Positions 46,544-60,040 of a stretch of DNA of 64,000 nt are shown piece after piece; within the stretch, counting starts at the first letter, position 1, and each line of letters begins with the position of its first letter. Position numbers and translations under genes: made by a program. Under the pieces are notes generated by a model, which had not been told where the DNA came from, ran no database searches, and worked only from the letters and a program-made list of their open reading frames with translations. The DNA comes from Serinus canaria (taxonomy: Eukaryota > Chordata > Aves > Passeriformes > Fringillidae), in the NCBI RefSeq assembly GCF_022539315.1, contig NC_066316.1, positions 103,596,179 through 103,660,178 of the forward strand, written 5' to 3'.

Positions 46544-49500
46544 ACAAATAGTTGCACATGTTCTCATGCCTGAGATCAGTTGCCTTTCTCTCACCACAGG
46601 CTCAAAAATACTACACAATCTTTCTGCAAACAGAAATTGCCAGTCTCAAACAAAACACACCCCTTAGTGACTTAGCACTTACACAGAAAATTTGAGCTCA
46701 GACAAAATTGACTCTCCTGCCTCTGGGGTCAGATGGCTGTGTGTGTATTAGATTAGTCCTCTGTTGCCATTTGGGAATGTTGTAAAAGAGATCTTCCCCA
46801 TGGAAGATGGGAAATGTTTATTTCTGACATGGCAGAAGCCAGTTACTTGCCCTTAGTGGCCCAGGGGAGCCCTGTACCATAGGAAAGCCTCTCAGGCAGA
46901 ATTTAGGATTGCAAAATCTCTACCTGCCTTAATTAACAAGTTGCATAATGCTTCATTGGGCAAAGAATGCCTGAATTGTCAGTTTGTGCAGAAAAAAAAT
47001 GCAAGTAGGTGGCTTAAAAAAGTGACTTCCATAATTACCTTCAATATCTGACATGGCAATTTGAACTCATGTGCCTAATTTCGCTGTGCTTTTTTCAGTC
47101 TCTCCTATTCAGTCATGTATAACATTAATACTGGGCAGGTCTGTGTTGCACAGATGTGGAAGTGCCTGTGAGGAAATGCCTATGTGTCAGAGTGCTGCAT
47201 GACAGACATCATATGTGCCATGGGCTGCTTGGAGAACCTTTGGTGCCAGGCTGATGTTGGGAAAGGAGCCCTGGAGCTCAGTCATACACACAATTCCTAT
47301 CTGTTCAGTCCTCATCAGGGATCACCTTTGACTTTCTTCCTCCTGATCCACACAATTGTGCCCTTCTCCTCATGCTGGGTGTACTTGGCAGGAAATCCAG
47401 TCTGAAAAAAAGAAAAGCAAACCACAGGAAGCTTCTTTGCTCAGCCCTTCCAAGTGCTGCTATTTTTTAGCATATATCTATATACCAAAATAACAGCTTG
47501 ACCTTCAATGCTTCTGAAGTTTAGAAGTGGTCAGATAACATTTGCCTTTCAGTTTTGTTTGCTTTCCTGGCTAAGACAGCACGAAGAGCCGCCCTGTTCA
47601 CACAGGAGAGGTTTCACTTGTGGCATGTCTAGCCAGGAACACACACAGCAGTGCCAGGGGACTCAACAGGAAAACCCAGTTGTGTGAGGCTGCCAGCCTG
47701 CATTTGCAAAGAGACGGTTCAGAGGGTTCAGATGGATCTCCAGTCTCTTATGCTTTTCTAAACCATAATTCTAAATATTCTGACAATTATCCATGACTAG
47801 ACAAATACTCTTGCAGGCACAGTAAGCAAATGAGGTTAGTCTGTTCTGTGAATAATCATCAATTTAATGTGTGTTTAGAACATCTGAATTCTCACCTTTG
47901 AAGCACTCTGAAACTTATACAGAAACATCCCCTTTGTGTCAGGGATGAAAACTGTGATTACTTGCCATTGAAGTTGACCAAATCTTCTACTTAAGCTCTC
48001 CTTTGAATGTTAGATTGCATTTAGACCTTATCACTAACTCCTTCCAATCTTTAAAAGTCTCAGAAATCATCTTCTGCTTGTGGAGCTATCTATCAGCTGC
48101 TCTCTGCCTCCTTTGTCCAGAGCACATTCCCAGCTGGCAGCTGCCACCGGACACCTCTCCACTATCCTCTCACCATGTCAGGGGTGTAAAGGTGATCACA
48201 GCACCATCCCCACCTTCCCAGGTACTTCTGCCTTGGGGCTTCTCTGTGGCTGAGATTGTGCCAGGAAATTAACACAGAGCACAGCAGTGAGGAGACCTCT
48301 AGAACAGAGGCAGAAGATGAAACCTCCCGAGCAAGCTCAGCTGTGGGAGAAGGAAGGAGGTCTCTGGAAAGTACAGCAGAAGGCACCAGGATCTCCCACA
48401 GCCAGCAGCTGCTGCTTTGCCTGCTGCCCATCCCTGCATCCTTACACATCCTTGTTTGCAGTCTCACCTGAGCTGGGAAGAGGGAATGTGGGCTGTGTTT
48501 GTGTGTGCATTGCTGGGGCAAAGGGAGAAAATTCTCTAGACCTTCTGTAAGATGTTTGGGACCCCCAGTCAGTGACAGGGAAAATCTCCGTGCTGGCTGC
48601 AGTCCTCCAGGGGCTGCACCTGCAAACTGTGCAGACTGCTTTAGGAAAGGGCTGGAGCCAGAATGAGCTCCTCATTTCTGTCTTCCCAAGGCTGTGAAGT
48701 GACTCACCCTCCCTGGGAGCTGTTCCTGAGGACGGGAGTGGGAGCGAGGTGTCAGAAACTGAACTAAAAACAAAAGTTAGGTTCGGGCCCAGGAAAATTT
48801 CCTGCTGCTGCTGTGGGTGGATAATGACACAGCCTCCACAGACACAAAGCTGAGCCTCTGAGAACTGAGGTGGAAGGGTGAACACAGGCCAGGACTATTT
48901 AAAACTGAAAGTCTGTGCTTTGGGTTTTTATATGTGAAAGACCTAATTATGGGGACTTAAATCCTGTCAGAGCAGCTACTTCAGATGCCTGAGTGCAGGG
49001 TTGCTCACAGCATGGAGGAGCATTCCCAGGTTGTTTCAGAGAAAATATTTCAGGGCTTGATCCTTTATCCCTTTTCACACAGTCAAACCTCTCTCTTGCC
49101 AGCAGCTCATGGAGATCAAGGCTGCTCCCCCAGAAACAGCTCCTCTGCAGAAGCTGATCACTGAGTTGGTTGAGAGGTTTTGGTCTGAGTCTTTTGCTGT
49201 TACATGGGGTGGGCCAGGCAGGACAAAGAGAGCTCTCACACAAAGGAGCAGCGCAGCTGGATGCGCCTCCAGCAAGGAGATGGAAGTTATATCTGCTGCC
49301 TGTTAGGGTGGATTTGAGTCAAGCATTTTAATTCCCTTCAGCAACAGTAGGACTGTAATAAGCCCTTACCCTGCCAGATTTCAGGCTCTTGGGGGTTATT
49401 AGAAAAGAAATCCACTAAATACTGCTCTGTGTCATGCTTTGCCTGTGACTGGACAGGAGGATACTGCTGGAAGTAGATTTGTGCTGCAGAAAAGTACCAG

Positions 49501-50149
49501 TGTTGCTAAGAACAGTCATGACCTTGTTCCAAATGGTTGCTTGTGTTATAAAACCGAGATTTGCCTACATGCTGCAGCAATCTCCTTGGTTTAAAGAACC
49601 TCCCCTTTTTTAAACTTGCCTATCCCACAACAAAATGCTCTCCCTCCCCTAAAGCACAGGGGAGAAACCTTTTAGTGAGTCACCAGGACAGCTCCCACAC
49701 GTGCTCCCTTTCCCCTGCTGTCAGATACAGGATCTAGGCAGGGCCACAGGCGAGCTTTGCTTTTAGCAGAGAAGAAGATCACAGTCACATCCAGTGCAGG
49801 TCATGGCAGATTTTCACTCTGGACCCCTCTCAGCTGCCCAGCACTAACTCCATCTCCTGAGGATGCTGTGCTCTGTGTGGGCTCAGATATGGATCTAGAC
49901 AGGCATAGTCCCAGCAGGATAACTCCCTGGGAATGGCATTTAGCATAATTAATAGTGACATGGGATGAAGCATATCTAGTCTGTTTGAAATCTCCCATTT
50001 ATGTCAAGGGCTCTTACAGGTATGCAATAACCCACCCACATTTCTCTTGTTGCAAAGCTGATTTTATCTTTCTCTACTTTACTGGGCAGTAACTCAGTTT
50101 TGAGCTTTTTACACAAAGGAAAGCTGCAAGTTTTAACCCCTCAAACTTC
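46544..50149. other. Non-coding stretch, nothing recognised
   Basis: No gene or repeat end was recognised. Frames at 48.2-49.3 kb overlap on both strands without known domains. Confidence 0.45.
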
Positions 50150-50690
50150 CCCCTTGTTAGAGAAAACAATCCCCTGTTCTTCAGCCTTTGCCTGAAGGTC
50201 ACAGTTTTGAGTCCTTTCATCATTCTGGCTGCTGTGCTTTAATCTCCCCAGTTTGTCTCTGTTCTCTCTAATTGAGCCACAGTGGTCTAGTTGAGGATTT
50301 TCCAGAGTGGGCCAGAACAAAGTAATTATCTCCTGTCTCACGGAGAGTCTCATATTCTTGGTGCATCTTTGTTTTTTGATCCATTGTAACTCCAGGCCCT
50401 TTTTTGCTGCACTGCTGCCAACCTACATGTTCCTTGTTTGTGTCTGTGCCTCTGATTCATTCTTCTCAAGTTTAGTATTTTTCATGTGTATGTAATCAAT
50501 TAAATCTTGCAGAGTTGGTTAATTTATTATTTTCTTTCAAGCTTTTTCATCTCTGAATTTATCTATTGGGGTATTCTTGTAGCTGGCAAATTTTTAAAGT
50601 ATTCCATCTTGTTCATTGTCCAAACTGTTCATAGAAATGAACAGCAGCACTGGAGCAACACTAGATCTAAAGCAGAGTGCCACAGTACAC
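50150..50690 (-). mobile_element. Ancient CR1-type LINE relic
   Basis: Minus-strand match to the older CR1 clade shared with reptiles. Recognisable segments are TTTCATCATTCTGGCTGCTG, CAGTTTGTCTCTGTTCTCTC, TTTGATCCATTGTAACTCC and TCATTGTCCAAACTGTTCAT. These keep the expected order despite strong decay. No protein frame survives. Confidence 0.7.
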
Positions 50691-51111
50691 ATTTCAAATG
50701 TCTTCTCAGTTTGGTATAGCAGCTGATTATAGGAGACCTTTGAGGACAGTTACATGACATACCCTGCCCTATAAATGAAACCCAAATCTAGTTTTGTAGA
50801 TGTTTGCTTTGTCAATGAAAATTTCCAGGTTTTCCTGTTCAGCTGTCAGCATTAGTGGCACTCACAGAAATGATAGCACTGGCTGATGGACCAAAATTTG
50901 TCATGTAGAGGTTTCTTCCTGTGAGTTTGAAATATTTCTCACTGTGTCTGTGGCACCCTCTGGACAAGCCTGACTGGCACTTTTTGTCCTCAGCCAAGTC
51001 AGCTGTCAAATGCCAGAACTTAGCAGGTTCTTGGAAGGACCAGGGAAAAGGATGAGATTTCCCCCCAAAACAGATTAATTATTTTTGTTTTGAATTACTT
51101 GAACTGTCCTT

Positions 51112-51254
51112 TCCATATCCCTGGAAATGTTCAAGACCAGGTGGGATGGAGCTTTGAAGAACCTGGTCTAGTGGAAGGTGCTCCTGCCCATGACAAGGGG
51201 GCTGGAACTGGATGATTTTCAAGGTGCCTTCCCATCCAAACCAAACCACTCAAT
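51112..51254 (+). mobile_element. CR1 3' fragment
   Basis: TCCCTGGAAATGTTCAAGAC, CCAGGTGGGATGGAGC, CTAGTGGAAGGTGCTCCTGC and GGTGCCTTCCCATCCAAACC. The terminal octamer repeat is lost. Confidence 0.93.
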
Positions 51255-53679
51255 GAACTCACAAGCTAATCTGTTACCTTGCAAATGCTCAGAAAGGGTA
51301 TTTGTGGCCTTTACTTGTAAATGTTTGGAAACCATTAATGAATCAGACTGAAGGATGATGAAAAAAGTTACTGTGTGTTGGCCCTGCTGTTGTGTTGATG
51401 GATGGAGGCTGGGCAGCTGAGAAGAAAACCACCTCTAAATTCTGTGCATTGGCTCAGGGGAAACATACTGATGATAAAGGCAAACTGAGCTTGAGCTGTG
51501 AGCAGCTGAACATGCTCAGGGTGGAGAATTTCCTGTAGAGTGGAGTAGGGTGGGCAGACCAGAGGACTGAGCCTGGAGCATCATTTATGGTTGTCCAGGG
51601 TCACTGTTTTCCCCTAGGGGCAGGAGGAGTGTGGCTCTTGCTGGAGCCTCTAAGGGTTTTTTTCTGGGACTGTTTGCCTCTGTGTATGCCATGGACTGTT
51701 TGTCATGGCTTGATGGAGGAGCACTTGTGCAAAAATCACTCTGGCTCCCATTTTCTGATACTGCTGTTTTCTGGCACTGCCATTTAGTTAAAATTTTTAA
51801 ATGTACCTTTGTAACTCAAGTGCTTGTTGCTGCTCAGTTGCTCCAAGCAGGACTTGAAGTTCTGCTGATTTGCACCTCAGTTCTTGTTGAAAAACAAATT
51901 TGCAAGAGTGGTTTAGACCCTGCAGTGCTGAACGTCACCAATCCCTATGGTCTGGAGAAATGCCTTTCTGTCCCCAAGGTTAGGGCTCATCCCTTTGCTT
52001 CCATGTAGTAACTTTATATTTTTAACTGGGATATTAACTGTACTAAAAAGGACTCTGAAAGAAAAACAATAGGCATGAAAATGAAATCTAGGAGCCCAGG
52101 CCATCTCATGAAACCTGGGTTCTACTCTGGCCTCAGAGCAAGGAGACCCTCAGGGACAGAGCATGGCTGTGCATCCTTCTGGCCAGTACCTTAGTCAAGT
52201 TCCTCTTTCATCCCCTACTGCAGCTGTCTGGTCCATGGTTCCTCCCCTGGCACATCACCCCAGTGAGATCTCCTGAGGGGAAGCAGAGGAAGACAGGAGA
52301 GGTGTAAGCTGGTGCCCTGAAGGGAATGGAGAGCTGCAGAAGGACAGTGGTTTTGTTTTGTTCATGCCTCGTGTAATGGGATGAGATGCTGAGCTATGGT
52401 CAGGGGTCTTCAACATCATTGCACACAAGACATAACTTTTTCCTGGACTTATGGAAAACATCTTGTGTTACAAAATATCAGGGGATTACCTTTGTTTCTA
52501 TTCATTTCTATCATGTGAAAGCAGGCAGACTGACTTAAAGTTGGTTCAAAGCTGAGCAAGTAACTTTTCTGTGAATGTTTACTCAAATAGAGACAAGTTG
52601 CAATTTCTTATAGTAGAGTTAAGCCTCTGATTCTGCTGCGTGCTGTCTTTTATACCAGGCTCATCTGCTCTGTTTTGAGCACCTTCTAGCAGTGAATTCA
52701 GTGGTACAACAAATTCTCACTGACTCTGAACTCACTGATGTTTATGATACTACCTGAAATGGCAGAAATCTCCTGCACAGCATTTCTAAATGAAACCCAA
52801 AGTACTCAATTTGAGTGGGGAAGAGTCTTGTGTAGGCTTCCCACAATAAATAGCTTTTGGGCTGGTCTACTAAAGGCACATAGACAATAAAAATAAACCA
52901 GGAAATTACAGGAAAAGAAATAGTAGTTTCCAGTGAAGAATAGGACATATTTGGAGCATCTGATTCAGTAAAGTCTGTTAAAAATTTCAAAAGTGAGAAT
53001 TCTTACTCAGGGTGATAATTCATCCTTTCTTCTCAGGATCTTCAGGCTCTTTCAAATGCTGATATGACTTTGAAATAGTTCTCTGTCTCACTTTGATGGT
53101 AATAAGAAATACAGATTTATGGATAACTAGCCTGAAGTCAGTGGTGCCCTGCCTAGAAACTGAAATCTTTCTGCTTTTGAAAGGGATCTAAGACATCATA
53201 TCTGAGGCTTTAAATCCAGTCAGGTTAGATGGATTCAAATAAGGAAGGGTTGGATGAAATACACTCTGGAGTACCTAAGGGCCAACAAAATGAATTTCTA
53301 AACTATTAAGCTTTATTTTATAGAGCTTCTGAAGTGCACACACAACCTTTGCAGTTTGGGAAAGGACAGATGAAGCATCCATCTTCAAAAGCAGTATAAA
53401 ATAGAGTCTGTGAATTGACTTCAGATCCTGGCCAGCCCCTTGACAGCCCACCAGCATGGGGCTCTGTCCTTGCTCTATCCCCAAGCCTCCCCCACACCAG
53501 AACAAGTCCAAAACAGATGCCCATCCCCAAGGGCTCCCATAGAGATGTGTCTGGGACTGGAAACTCTTGGCTGTCCTTCCTTTCAATTAGTGGTCTCTTC
53601 AGAGCCGCCAGGATCATCCTGCTCTAGCTCCTCCATTTATTCCAAAACTACTCAAATCTGGGGCAGAGAGTGGGTTATT
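51255..53679. other. Non-coding stretch, nothing recognised
   Basis: The 125-codon frame at 51631-52008 has no recognised family, signal or splice context and was not called. Confidence 0.45.
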
Positions 53680-53822
53680 CACAGATTCAAAGAACATTTT
53701 GAGTTAGAAGGGACACAACAAAGATCATCAAGTCCAACCCTAAGTAAATGGCCTGTACAGGGATTGAAACCACAACCTTGGTGTTCTTTACATCCTTCTC
53801 TGAGCAACTGAGCCAATCACAA
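53680..53822 (-). mobile_element. tRNA-derived SINE with CR1 tail, diverged copy (TguSINE1-like)
   Basis: Read on the minus strand: a tRNA-like head with A box region (complement at 53804-53817) and B box (complement at 53760-53770), then the CR1-like tail containing TCATCAAGTCCAACCC on the plus strand. The anticodon arm differs strongly from the copy at 43466, so it is either older or another subfamily. Confidence 0.75.
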
Positions 53823-54012
53823 GGTGAATTGACTGAAAATCCAGGGCTTTTTGTTCCTGGGCTGCAGCAGAATGTAGGCTTGGAGAGTTCAGTACACCTT
53901 GTGTAGACATGGAAAGGATTATGGACTGAGGTAAGGGCTGTATGCAGGACATCCTCAACTGATCAGGAATAATTTCCATTCTGGAACATTTTTTTTCTTG
54001 GAAATAGTAATG

Positions 54013-54480
54013 GGATCCTAGAATATCCTGACCTGGAAGTTAGTCTCACAAGGATCATTGAGTGCAGCTCCTGGATCTGCACAGGACAGTCCTAAGAATC
54101 ACACCATGTTCCTGAGAGTGTTGTCCAAGAGTTTCTTGAGCTCTGTCAGGCTGGTGCTGTGACCGCTGCCCTGGGGAGATGTTCCAGTGCCCAGCCACCC
54201 TCTGCATGAAAAACCCTTTCATAATTTCCAACCTCCCCTGACACAGCATCCTGTCACTGGTCACCAGAGAGAAGAGGTCAGTGCCTGCTCCTCTGCTTCC
54301 CCTTGTAAGGGAGCTCTAGATAGCAGTGAGGTCTCCCATCAGCTTCCTTCAGGCTGAGCAAGCCAAGTTACCTCAGATACTCCTCGTATGGTTTCCTCTC
54401 TAGACCCTTTGCCTTCCTTATGGCCTCCTTTGGACCTCCTTTCTGCTGCCCACTGTAGATCCTGATGCTGGCACTGCTTC
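54013..54480 (-). mobile_element. CR1 LINE fragment, different subfamily
   Basis: The plus strand shows AGAGTTTCTTGAGCTCTGTC, GCTGTGACCGCTGCCCTGGG, CTGTCACTGGTCACCAGAGA and AAGCCAAGTTACCTCAGATA. This is the order of a CR1 subfamily distinct from the other copies in the window. It is 5'-truncated. Confidence 0.85.
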
Positions 54481-55290
54481 AGCATTTTTTAGAATTCAGG
54501 GTGTAAATAAAAGGTATTTCTGAATTTCTAATAAAGAATGGAATATTAGTCCATGGCTGGATGTCCAAACCACACAACACCACGTCTCATCCTACACAAA
54601 TCTAAGAAGCATGAATTCTCTGAGAAAATGCAGGTCAGCTTGTCCCTTCTCAGTTACCTGCCAGGGTTTAAAAACAAACAAATGAAACAAAACAGAGAAG
54701 TAGACTACAGCATTTATTTCAAGTGCAAAGTGCTGCATCTTGAGCAATGTACTAAAATATCTCAACACGATGAGCCACATGAAATGACCTATCATAACAA
54801 GTCCCAGCAAATGAGGCAGTGAAAATGGCTGGAAAGAAACGGGGAGCAAACTTAATGGACTGTTTTTACAAAAAGTTACTAATAACTCTTATAGCCTAAA
54901 ATAGTGCATGTATCAAATGCTCATCTATATTCCTCTCCAAAGCTGCTGCCCTGGGAAAGAGTTTGGGGTCCATGGGACAGACAGGGAAAAAAATGTGGGA
55001 CTTTGTCTTCTCTGTCATAGGCAAATTAACCATTACTAGTTTTTTTGAAAGTCATTTGCAGCTTCAAAGATTTGCATCTGTCGTGTTCTACTTTTGTTCT
55101 GTGAACCTCGATGCAGGAACAATATTCAGGGAGCAGTCAGGGTCACCTGGCTGGCAGGCACTGCCCAGCTCCACTCAAAGTCTGCACAGAGCAAGAGAGG
55201 CTCCTGCAGAATAAGGTGCAGCATAAACCTGGAGCATCACAGCTGCACTGGAGTAACTCTGCACAGACACAAGTTTAGAGAGAACCAGGG
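54481..55290. other. Non-coding stretch, nothing recognised
   Basis: Unique sequence between two CR1 fragments. Confidence 0.45.
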
Positions 55291-55475
55291 CCATAGAGTC
55301 ATAGAATAGTCACAGTAATAGAATGGTTTGTGTTGAAAGAGACCTTGAAAGAGTAAGTTGCTCAGAGCCCCATCCAACCTGACCTTGAATGTTCCTGGGG
55401 ATGGGGCATCCACTGCCTCTCTGGGCAGCCCATGCCAGTGTTTTACCACCCTCACTAAAAAAAATAAATTCTTTG
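55291..55475 (-). mobile_element. CR1 3' fragment
   Basis: CATAGAGTCATAGAATAGTC with an inserted short repeat of the terminal unit, then GCTCAGAGCCCCATCCAACC, TGACCTTGAATGTTCCTGGG and GGGCATCCACTGCCTCTCTG. Confidence 0.94.
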
Positions 55476-57189
55476 TATGAAATCTGAGGTGCCAGTGGGA
55501 CTCTCAGAACAGCTTTGTAACTCCACTGTAGAGTTTATGAAGTTTGAATTTTTTTTAATCTTATTTCTTATGATTTGGGGGAAGAAATGTGTTTGTCAAT
55601 ATTTTTAAAGGGCCTCTTCTCCCCTATTCCCATTGCTCTCAGGGAGCCAAGTCCTGTTCACAAAAAAGGACTTGACTGCACTGAAATCAATGGAGGCACC
55701 AGTGGGGTTTTGCATGATTGCAGGCTGAATGATTTTTAGTTAAGCATGCAAAATAAAAATATTAAACCACCTTCTTATAACTATTCTAGATCTAGACAGC
55801 TCTTTTTAGAAACAAGAGACCTTACAGCTTATTAGCCAACTCCCCTGCTATCACAGAAATCTCTTTTATAAGCTTTTGAAAGAATTGACCCTGAAAGTTT
55901 GTGTTCAAAGAAATGTTGTGTTTTGCTTTTGGAAGAGATTCTGATCACTTTAGAGGCAAGAAGCCTTCTAATTTTCAGCCTAAGTATATTTGTGGACAGT
56001 GTGTACCTATTTGTTCTCCTGTCAACACTGTGCTTTAGGTTAAATGGATCCTTTCCTCTCCTCTGTTTGCTTTCCTCTTCCTCCTTGCTGTATTTATAGA
56101 AAGCAATTAACACACCTTTTTAGCCTCTGGATTCTTTGGCTCAGAAAACCAAACTCTGGACACCACTCAGGAAGCCATCCTTCCCTGAGAGAATTGTTCA
56201 GACATACTTGCTGCCAGGCCCAGTTTCCTGCATGATATGTGTATCTGTAACATTTGGGATAGAATTAATTTAGTCCCTGGTTCAAGAGTACCAGGTTCCT
56301 TGACTTCTTTTCCCCTCAGACAATCTCCTTTTCTGTGTGTATCCCCATTTAGCCACCTTGCCTTGTCCATACAATGAACCATGGCATCCTGGTTAAAACA
56401 TGATAAATTATTATTTTTACTTTCAAACTTTGCCTATATGATCTGTAGATGTCATTCCACATTCTTTCTTTCACTTTTCCCCCTTTTTGTTTATGTGGTC
56501 CCTTTTTTGCATTCCTGAGCTACTCCCTGCTTGTTCTTACTCTCCCTTGAAGCCAGTCCACTTCTCACAATTGTCAAAATGCTCTGCTAATATTTTTGAA
56601 AATAGCTAAAACCCTGAGCATCTGAAGATGCTCTTGTTCATTCAATAGTGAGATTAAATCACCAGGAAAGTGTTGTGCTTTTGTTCCTCCCCCCCTCTGA
56701 AGTGCCTTTTAGTGAACCACAAGCATGCGAGGGTTGTGCCAGGTCACGATGAGCCGTTCATCCCGTCCGTCACCGCCCTGTCCCCTTTTGGCATTGTGTT
56801 CCTCCTGTGCCAGCCCAAGGATATTTCTGGCCTGCCTTAGTTCTTCAGTCATGTCATTCTTCTAGAAGCAAGCTGTGTTTTCTGGTGCAGTGGCATTTCT
56901 AGGGGGCAGGGGAGGATTTTGTGTGATAAGTCACATCTTTTGTAAGCAATCACAGCCAAGTTTTCTGAGCTGTAGGAGAACCTCATATTTTCCACACAAG
57001 GCATGAAACCTCTCAGATCAGCATGAAAGAGCTCTAACAGGACTTTTTTAATCCATGCCACAGGGTAGATGAAAGCTGAAAGTCACCTTGTCCGTCCAAG
57101 TTGGCATGGACATCCAACTCATGGACTTTGAGTCTTGTAGCAAATGGTTCATCCTCCTTTGTTTTTTCTCTCTCCTTTATCTGGAGATT
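55476..57189. other. Non-coding stretch, nothing recognised
   Basis: No gene or repeat end was recognised. Confidence 0.45.
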
Positions 57190-57672
57190 GAATCACAGAA
57201 TCATAGAATGGTTTGGGTTGGATGGGACCATAAAGATCATCCTGTTCCAACTCTTCTGCCATGAGCAGGGACACCTTCCACAAGACCAGTTTTCTCAGAG
57301 CCCCATCCAACCTGTCCTCAAACTCTTCCAATGATGGGGCATTCACAGCTTCTCTTGGGAACTTGTGCCATGGCCTCACCACTTTCACAGGAAAGAAACC
57401 TTCTCCTAATATCTAATCTAAATCTACTGTTTTTAATTTTAAATCCATCCCCCCTTGTCCTGTTTTTACATGCTCTTGCAAAAAGCACCTCTCCATCTTG
57501 TAGGCTCTCTTTGGGTACTGGAAGGTTGTAATTAGGTCATCCCTAAGCCATCTCTTTTCCAGTCTGAATGAACCCAATCCTTACAGCCTTTCATCATAGG
57601 AGAGATGCTCCATGCCTCTAATATCTTGTTGGCCCTTCTCTGGACTTGCTCCACCAGATCAATGTCCTTCCA
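57190..57672 (-). mobile_element. CR1 LINE fragment
   Basis: AATCACAGAATCATAGAATG with GGTTTGGGTTGGATGGGACC at the left edge, then GAGCCCCATCCAACCTGTCC, CCTAATATCTAATCTAAATC, TTGGGTACTGGAAGG and TCTGGACTTGCTCCACCAG. A relatively well-preserved minus-strand 3' region. Confidence 0.96.
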
Positions 57673-59092
57673 AATGCAGCATTTTTGTCTCTTCAGGTGG
57701 ATCATTTCACTAAATTCCAATAAAGCAGCATCAAGTGAAGAAAAGCTGTTCTTGCCAACCCTCACTCTACTCTTCTGAGAGTTGATATCCAGGAAGAGGG
57801 AGCAAGTGATGGTTTTGTAAGATTTCTGGTGGGGTCCCAGAAGTATTTGCCAGGATGAGGGGAAGATGAAGCCATGGCTTCTGGACAGCAGGATCAATCT
57901 TCATGAGCAGCCTCTATGATCTTTTCCCTGTGGAAAGGGCTGTCAGATCTTCCCTCTCATATCATGGGGAAGGTGCTTGCACTGTGCTGGTGTAATTCCC
58001 TGGGAACAGCATCAGCTTGAAGTGTCTGCCAGCTGTCTGAACCACATTTAATCTTTAGAATAGCTGTGCTAATCTAGTCAGCACGCCTTGCTGCAATCCA
58101 GTCTTGTCAACACTGCTCAGAAATGACTGACCTTTTCAGTCCCTGTGCAGGAGGAGTGAAGGCTCACAAGGGGCCATGCTGAAAACTGCTGACTAACAAG
58201 GAACAAATCCAGCATGGTGGTGCTGTTATTCCTATAACACTTCAGTCTCTTTATGTGAATTCAGCACTGTCAGCATTTGGGGGATAGCAGATCAGACTGA
58301 GGGGAGCAGAGCTGTGAAACATTTCATGGATATTTTCAGGGAACATCAGTATGGTCAGGGTAATACTGAAACATGCTTGGTTGGGCATTGGCACTTCCGT
58401 TAGTGGTGCAACACAAATCTATCTTCCCATGCTTTCCACAGAAAGTGACAGTTCTATTCACCTCCTAATGACTGGCACAAGGTGTGATGCTGTCCCACTA
58501 CTGTATCCAAGATGAACTAAATATTGATTTCTTCAAGAATAAGGTACTTCTGGGAGATATATGTTGTCAAGCACAAGCTTGTAGCTCTTGTATAAATGGT
58601 TAAGTGCAAAGGTTTTGGATGTTCCAGAGGCAAAACCAAGTGTTTAGATAGTCCCTTCTGGCATTAAATTTAGCATATTATCAGAAATTAATCTATTGAA
58701 TGTTATCTATGAGCTCTGGGTTAATGATATAGGTGTGCAACAGCATGTACAAGACAATGCAAGTCTCATGTTTGAAAAGTTCAGATTCATTTTCAGCATT
58801 TGATGATGAATTTGATGAAGTTTGAGTTTTCACCTTATCTGAGATCTTATCTCCTTTTCCTTTTTCCTTATTTTAATTCTATACAGGAAGGGGAACTTCA
58901 GGCCAACAGAAAAGAACCTTCAAGGAACAGATTGCTTGTAGGTGCCACAGCTTAGAATTTTTGGAAAGAAAACCTGAGTATTTAGATATTTAGATATTTA
59001 AGAGATAAACTTCCAGGGAGATGGGAGTGAATGGTATTATTCAAATAGTAAAGCAGTTGTATGCAGCTCTCAGTTCTGGTTGCATTTTCACA
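57673..59092. other. Non-coding stretch with short TTTAGATA repeat
   Basis: No gene was recognised. A TATTTAGA unit repeats about three times at 58979-59000. Confidence 0.45.
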
Positions 59093-59345
59093 GGATCATT
59101 GGAATGTTGGTTGTAAGGGACCTCTGAAGGATTCTAGTACATCCTCAAGCTGAAGTCAGGACTACTGCTAGCCAAGCCATTGCTAGTCTGATTTACATTT
59201 TGTCTCTAAGGTGCAGGCTCAACTATCCCTCTGTATGGCAGAGATTTATTCTTCCAGGACTATATGATTCTCCTGCTTAAGAAGTTCCTTAGGGCCAAAT
59301 CTGACCCCATCAAGGTGCAGCTTGGGCTCATTGCTATCTTGCATG
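59093..59345 (-). mobile_element. Diverged CR1 fragment
   Basis: AGGATCATTGGAATGTTGG, then GTAAGGGACCTCTGAAGGAT and TCTAGTACATCCTCAAGCTG, fits a decayed CR1 3' end on the minus strand. Later parts are weak. Confidence 0.55.
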
Positions 59346-59975
59346 TAAAATAATCTTGATTCTTTTTTTTACACTTAACCGTGGGGGATTTTGAGTTTAC
59401 CTATTCTTGCTTTCTTCAGCAGAGGAGATCAGTATGCACCTTGTTCTTGCAATGTTATTGGAAATGTTGCAAACTTCCAACATTAAATGATGCTGGACTT
59501 GAAATTCTAGCTGTTTTGCCTCTGACAAGGGACAAAATTACCTGATCATGTTAGGTCCCACTCAGCATCCCAACAGATTGACTGGGGAGGACCCACAGAC
59601 ACAACAGGGAATGAAAGCATGACCAGACCTGTGGCTGGAAGAATCCACTGAGCCACTGTGTGGGATTAATTTGTCCAGTGTGACAGACACTGGTGGATGT
59701 GCAGGCCAGTTCATGGAGCAAATGCAGTCCTGGGTGCAGGGGGGCCTTCTCTCCATGCACTCAGGTCTCCTCTCTGCAGCTCTGCCCATGAAGGGTTTGA
59801 GAGTCCTGCCTTGGAGCACTGGATCCTCTGGACATGGTAAAAATGGATCTGGTGTGTGGATGTGGAGAAGGAAGAGAGGAAGGAGGTGACAAGAAACACC
59901 TACAGCCTTCTCTTTGTCAAAATTGTCATGAAAGATAAAGATACAAAGCAATTAGAAAGCATCCAAAGGAGGGCT

Positions 59976-60040
59976 GGAAGTTGGACTTGATCCTTGTGGG
60001 TCCCCTCCAACTCAGGACATTCTATGATTGTGGGATTCTG
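59976..60040 (+). mobile_element. CR1/SINE 3' tail fragment
   Basis: AGTTGGACTTGATCCTTGTG, GGTCCCCTCCAACTC and CATTCTATGATTGTG. This matches the tail of the SINE at 43466, but no tRNA head precedes it, so it is a tail-only CR1 or SINE remnant. Confidence 0.85.
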
